From: an uncultured Myxococcales bacterium
GTDB lineage: Bacteria > Myxococcota_A > UBA9042
NCBI GenBank assembly: GCA_903917305.1
Contig: CAIXAA010000646.1
Location: 1 to 6,447 of the forward strand
Length of the DNA: 6,447 nt
Direction: 5' to 3'
Shown here: positions 6,188 through 6,447 of the stretch, one piece after another
Layout of the letters: the number at the start of each line of letters is the position of its first letter
Position numbering within the stretch: position 1 is the stretch's first letter
Notes under the pieces: generated by a model
Told to the model about the DNA's origin: nothing
The model's database searches: none
Seen by the model: the letters and a program-made list of their open reading frames with translations, nothing else
Position numbers and translations under genes: made by a program

Positions 6188-6317
6188 GCCTTGCTACGTG
6201 GCGATCATCCATCCCAACGTAAGCTACACCCTCAAGGGCTTGACCGGCTTCGTGAGCGTGGAGAAGTACGGTTTCAACACGAATCTGCTCCCCGGAGAGA
6301 TCGGGAAGTATCTCGAA
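6186..6317 (+). other. Plus-strand stretch with coding signature, gene fragment
   Basis: Reading forward from ATG at 6186 gives MPCYVAIIHPNVSYTLKG... to ...LLPGEIGKYLE with a natural-looking composition. By hand count, 35 of the 43 codons from 6189 to 6317 end in G or C, against about 21 for the first base and 15 for the second; this low-second, high-third pattern is typical of a real frame in a GC-rich genome. The frame stays open to the right edge, but beyond 6317 it is antisense to the radical SAM motif. On the left, its first ATG overlaps the start codon of the minus-strand Fe-S gene, leaving no room for a ribosome binding site or promoter. It is therefore more likely an interior piece of a gene than a whole one. 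I do not recognise the family. Confidence 0.4.
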
Positions 6318-6446
6318 ATCCGGTTCGTAGATGTACCCGGCGGCGTTGGCGTTGGCGAAACAGACCGGGCAGGTGAGGTTGCAGCGGTTGGTGAGATCGA
6401 CGTTGGCGAGGCCGGTATGGCTGGTGTGGAGATTGCAGAGGCCGCA
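6312..6446 (-). CDS. Radical SAM protein fragment, Tes/COG1964-like
   Basis: Forty-five codons entering from the right edge begin CGLCNLHTSHTGLAN and continue DLTNRCNLTCPVCFANA to GYIYEPDFE. The triad CNLTCPVC is the CxxxCxxC motif that binds the radical SAM [4Fe-4S] cluster. The preceding CxxC-xx-H pair and the LANVDLTNRC context are typical of the tetraether lipid synthase (Tes)/COG1964 group, whose best-known members couple alkyl tails of membrane lipids. The 5' end lies outside the window. These proteins usually have several hundred further residues, including a GGE motif, but here recognisable sequence stops after YEPDFE. The frame stays open to 5499, yet from about 6187 down it only shadows the Fe-S gene, and the 6186-6311 part looks coding on the other strand. 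The gene is therefore truncated, interrupted by an inversion, or part of a chimeric assembly. Confidence 0.65.
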
Positions 6447-6447
6447 A

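Noticed and set aside
5499..6212. Continuation of the radical SAM frame through the Fe-S protein gene
   Set aside because: The frame is open but, below about 6187, is an out-of-frame shadow of the Fe-S gene and lacks any radical SAM downstream motif such as GGE.
5174..6376. Plus-strand open frame of 400 codons
   Set aside because: Antisense to smpB and the Fe-S protein gene with low-complexity Arg/Gln/His composition; its frame also differs from the plus-strand coding-like stretch at 6186-6317.
5105..6447. tmRNA (ssrA) gene near smpB
   Set aside because: ssrA often neighbours smpB, but I saw no tRNA-Ala-like acceptor end or tag-peptide reading frame in the gaps, which are 1 and 15 bases around smpB.
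1..6447. CRISPR arrays, insertion sequences, phage or integron features
   Set aside because: No regularly spaced direct repeats, transposase or integrase motifs, or terminal inverted repeats were noticed in a read of both strands.

Overview
This is a GC-rich bacterial chromosomal segment in which almost every convincing gene is read from the minus strand, so the biological order runs from high to low coordinates. A type II (lipoprotein) signal peptide, a Sec signal peptide on a von Willebrand A protein, an smpB gene and high GC fit a Gram-negative bacterium. The sequence does not settle the phylum; a Proteobacteria, Myxococcota or Acidobacteriota type genome, possibly metagenome-derived, would be compatible.

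Layout, in transcription order. (1) At the right edge (about 6312-6446, minus) lies the N-terminal part of a radical SAM protein with an unmistakable CxxxCxxC motif, resembling the tetraether-lipid synthase (Tes)/COG1964 type. It is cut by the window edge, and its homology stops abruptly at about 6312. (2) Between it and the next gene, 6186-6317 has a strong coding signature on the opposite strand, so this corner looks rearranged or chimeric. (3) 5588-6187 (minus) encodes a small Fe-S protein that looks like a helix-hairpin-helix DNA glycosylase relative. (4) smpB (5105-5572) and (5) a GT4 glycosyltransferase (3985-5103) follow with almost no gap, forming a tight run.

After a 201-base gap with palindromes comes the most interesting unit: (6) a heme oxygenase domain fused to about 200 residues of unassigned helical sequence (2515-3783), overlapping by 7 bases (7) a B12-binding protein with an N-terminal Cys4 zinc-ribbon-like motif and a CarH-like Wx9EH motif (1736-2521). 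A biliverdin-forming enzyme translationally coupled to a cobalamin-binding domain with photoreceptor hallmarks suggests a two-gene, two-chromophore (bilin plus B12) light-sensing module, related in principle to photocobilins but split over two proteins and without a recognisable DNA-binding or enzymatic output domain.

After a further 145-base gap come (8) a secreted VWA-domain protein (439-1590) and (9) a lipoprotein running off the left edge (1-384). They are separated by a near-perfect 13-bp hairpin whose 3' arm contains the entire Shine-Dalgarno sequence of the lipoprotein gene. This is a candidate for translational coupling or conditional translation of an envelope protein pair. No tRNA, rRNA, tmRNA, CRISPR array, insertion sequence or phage gene was seen.
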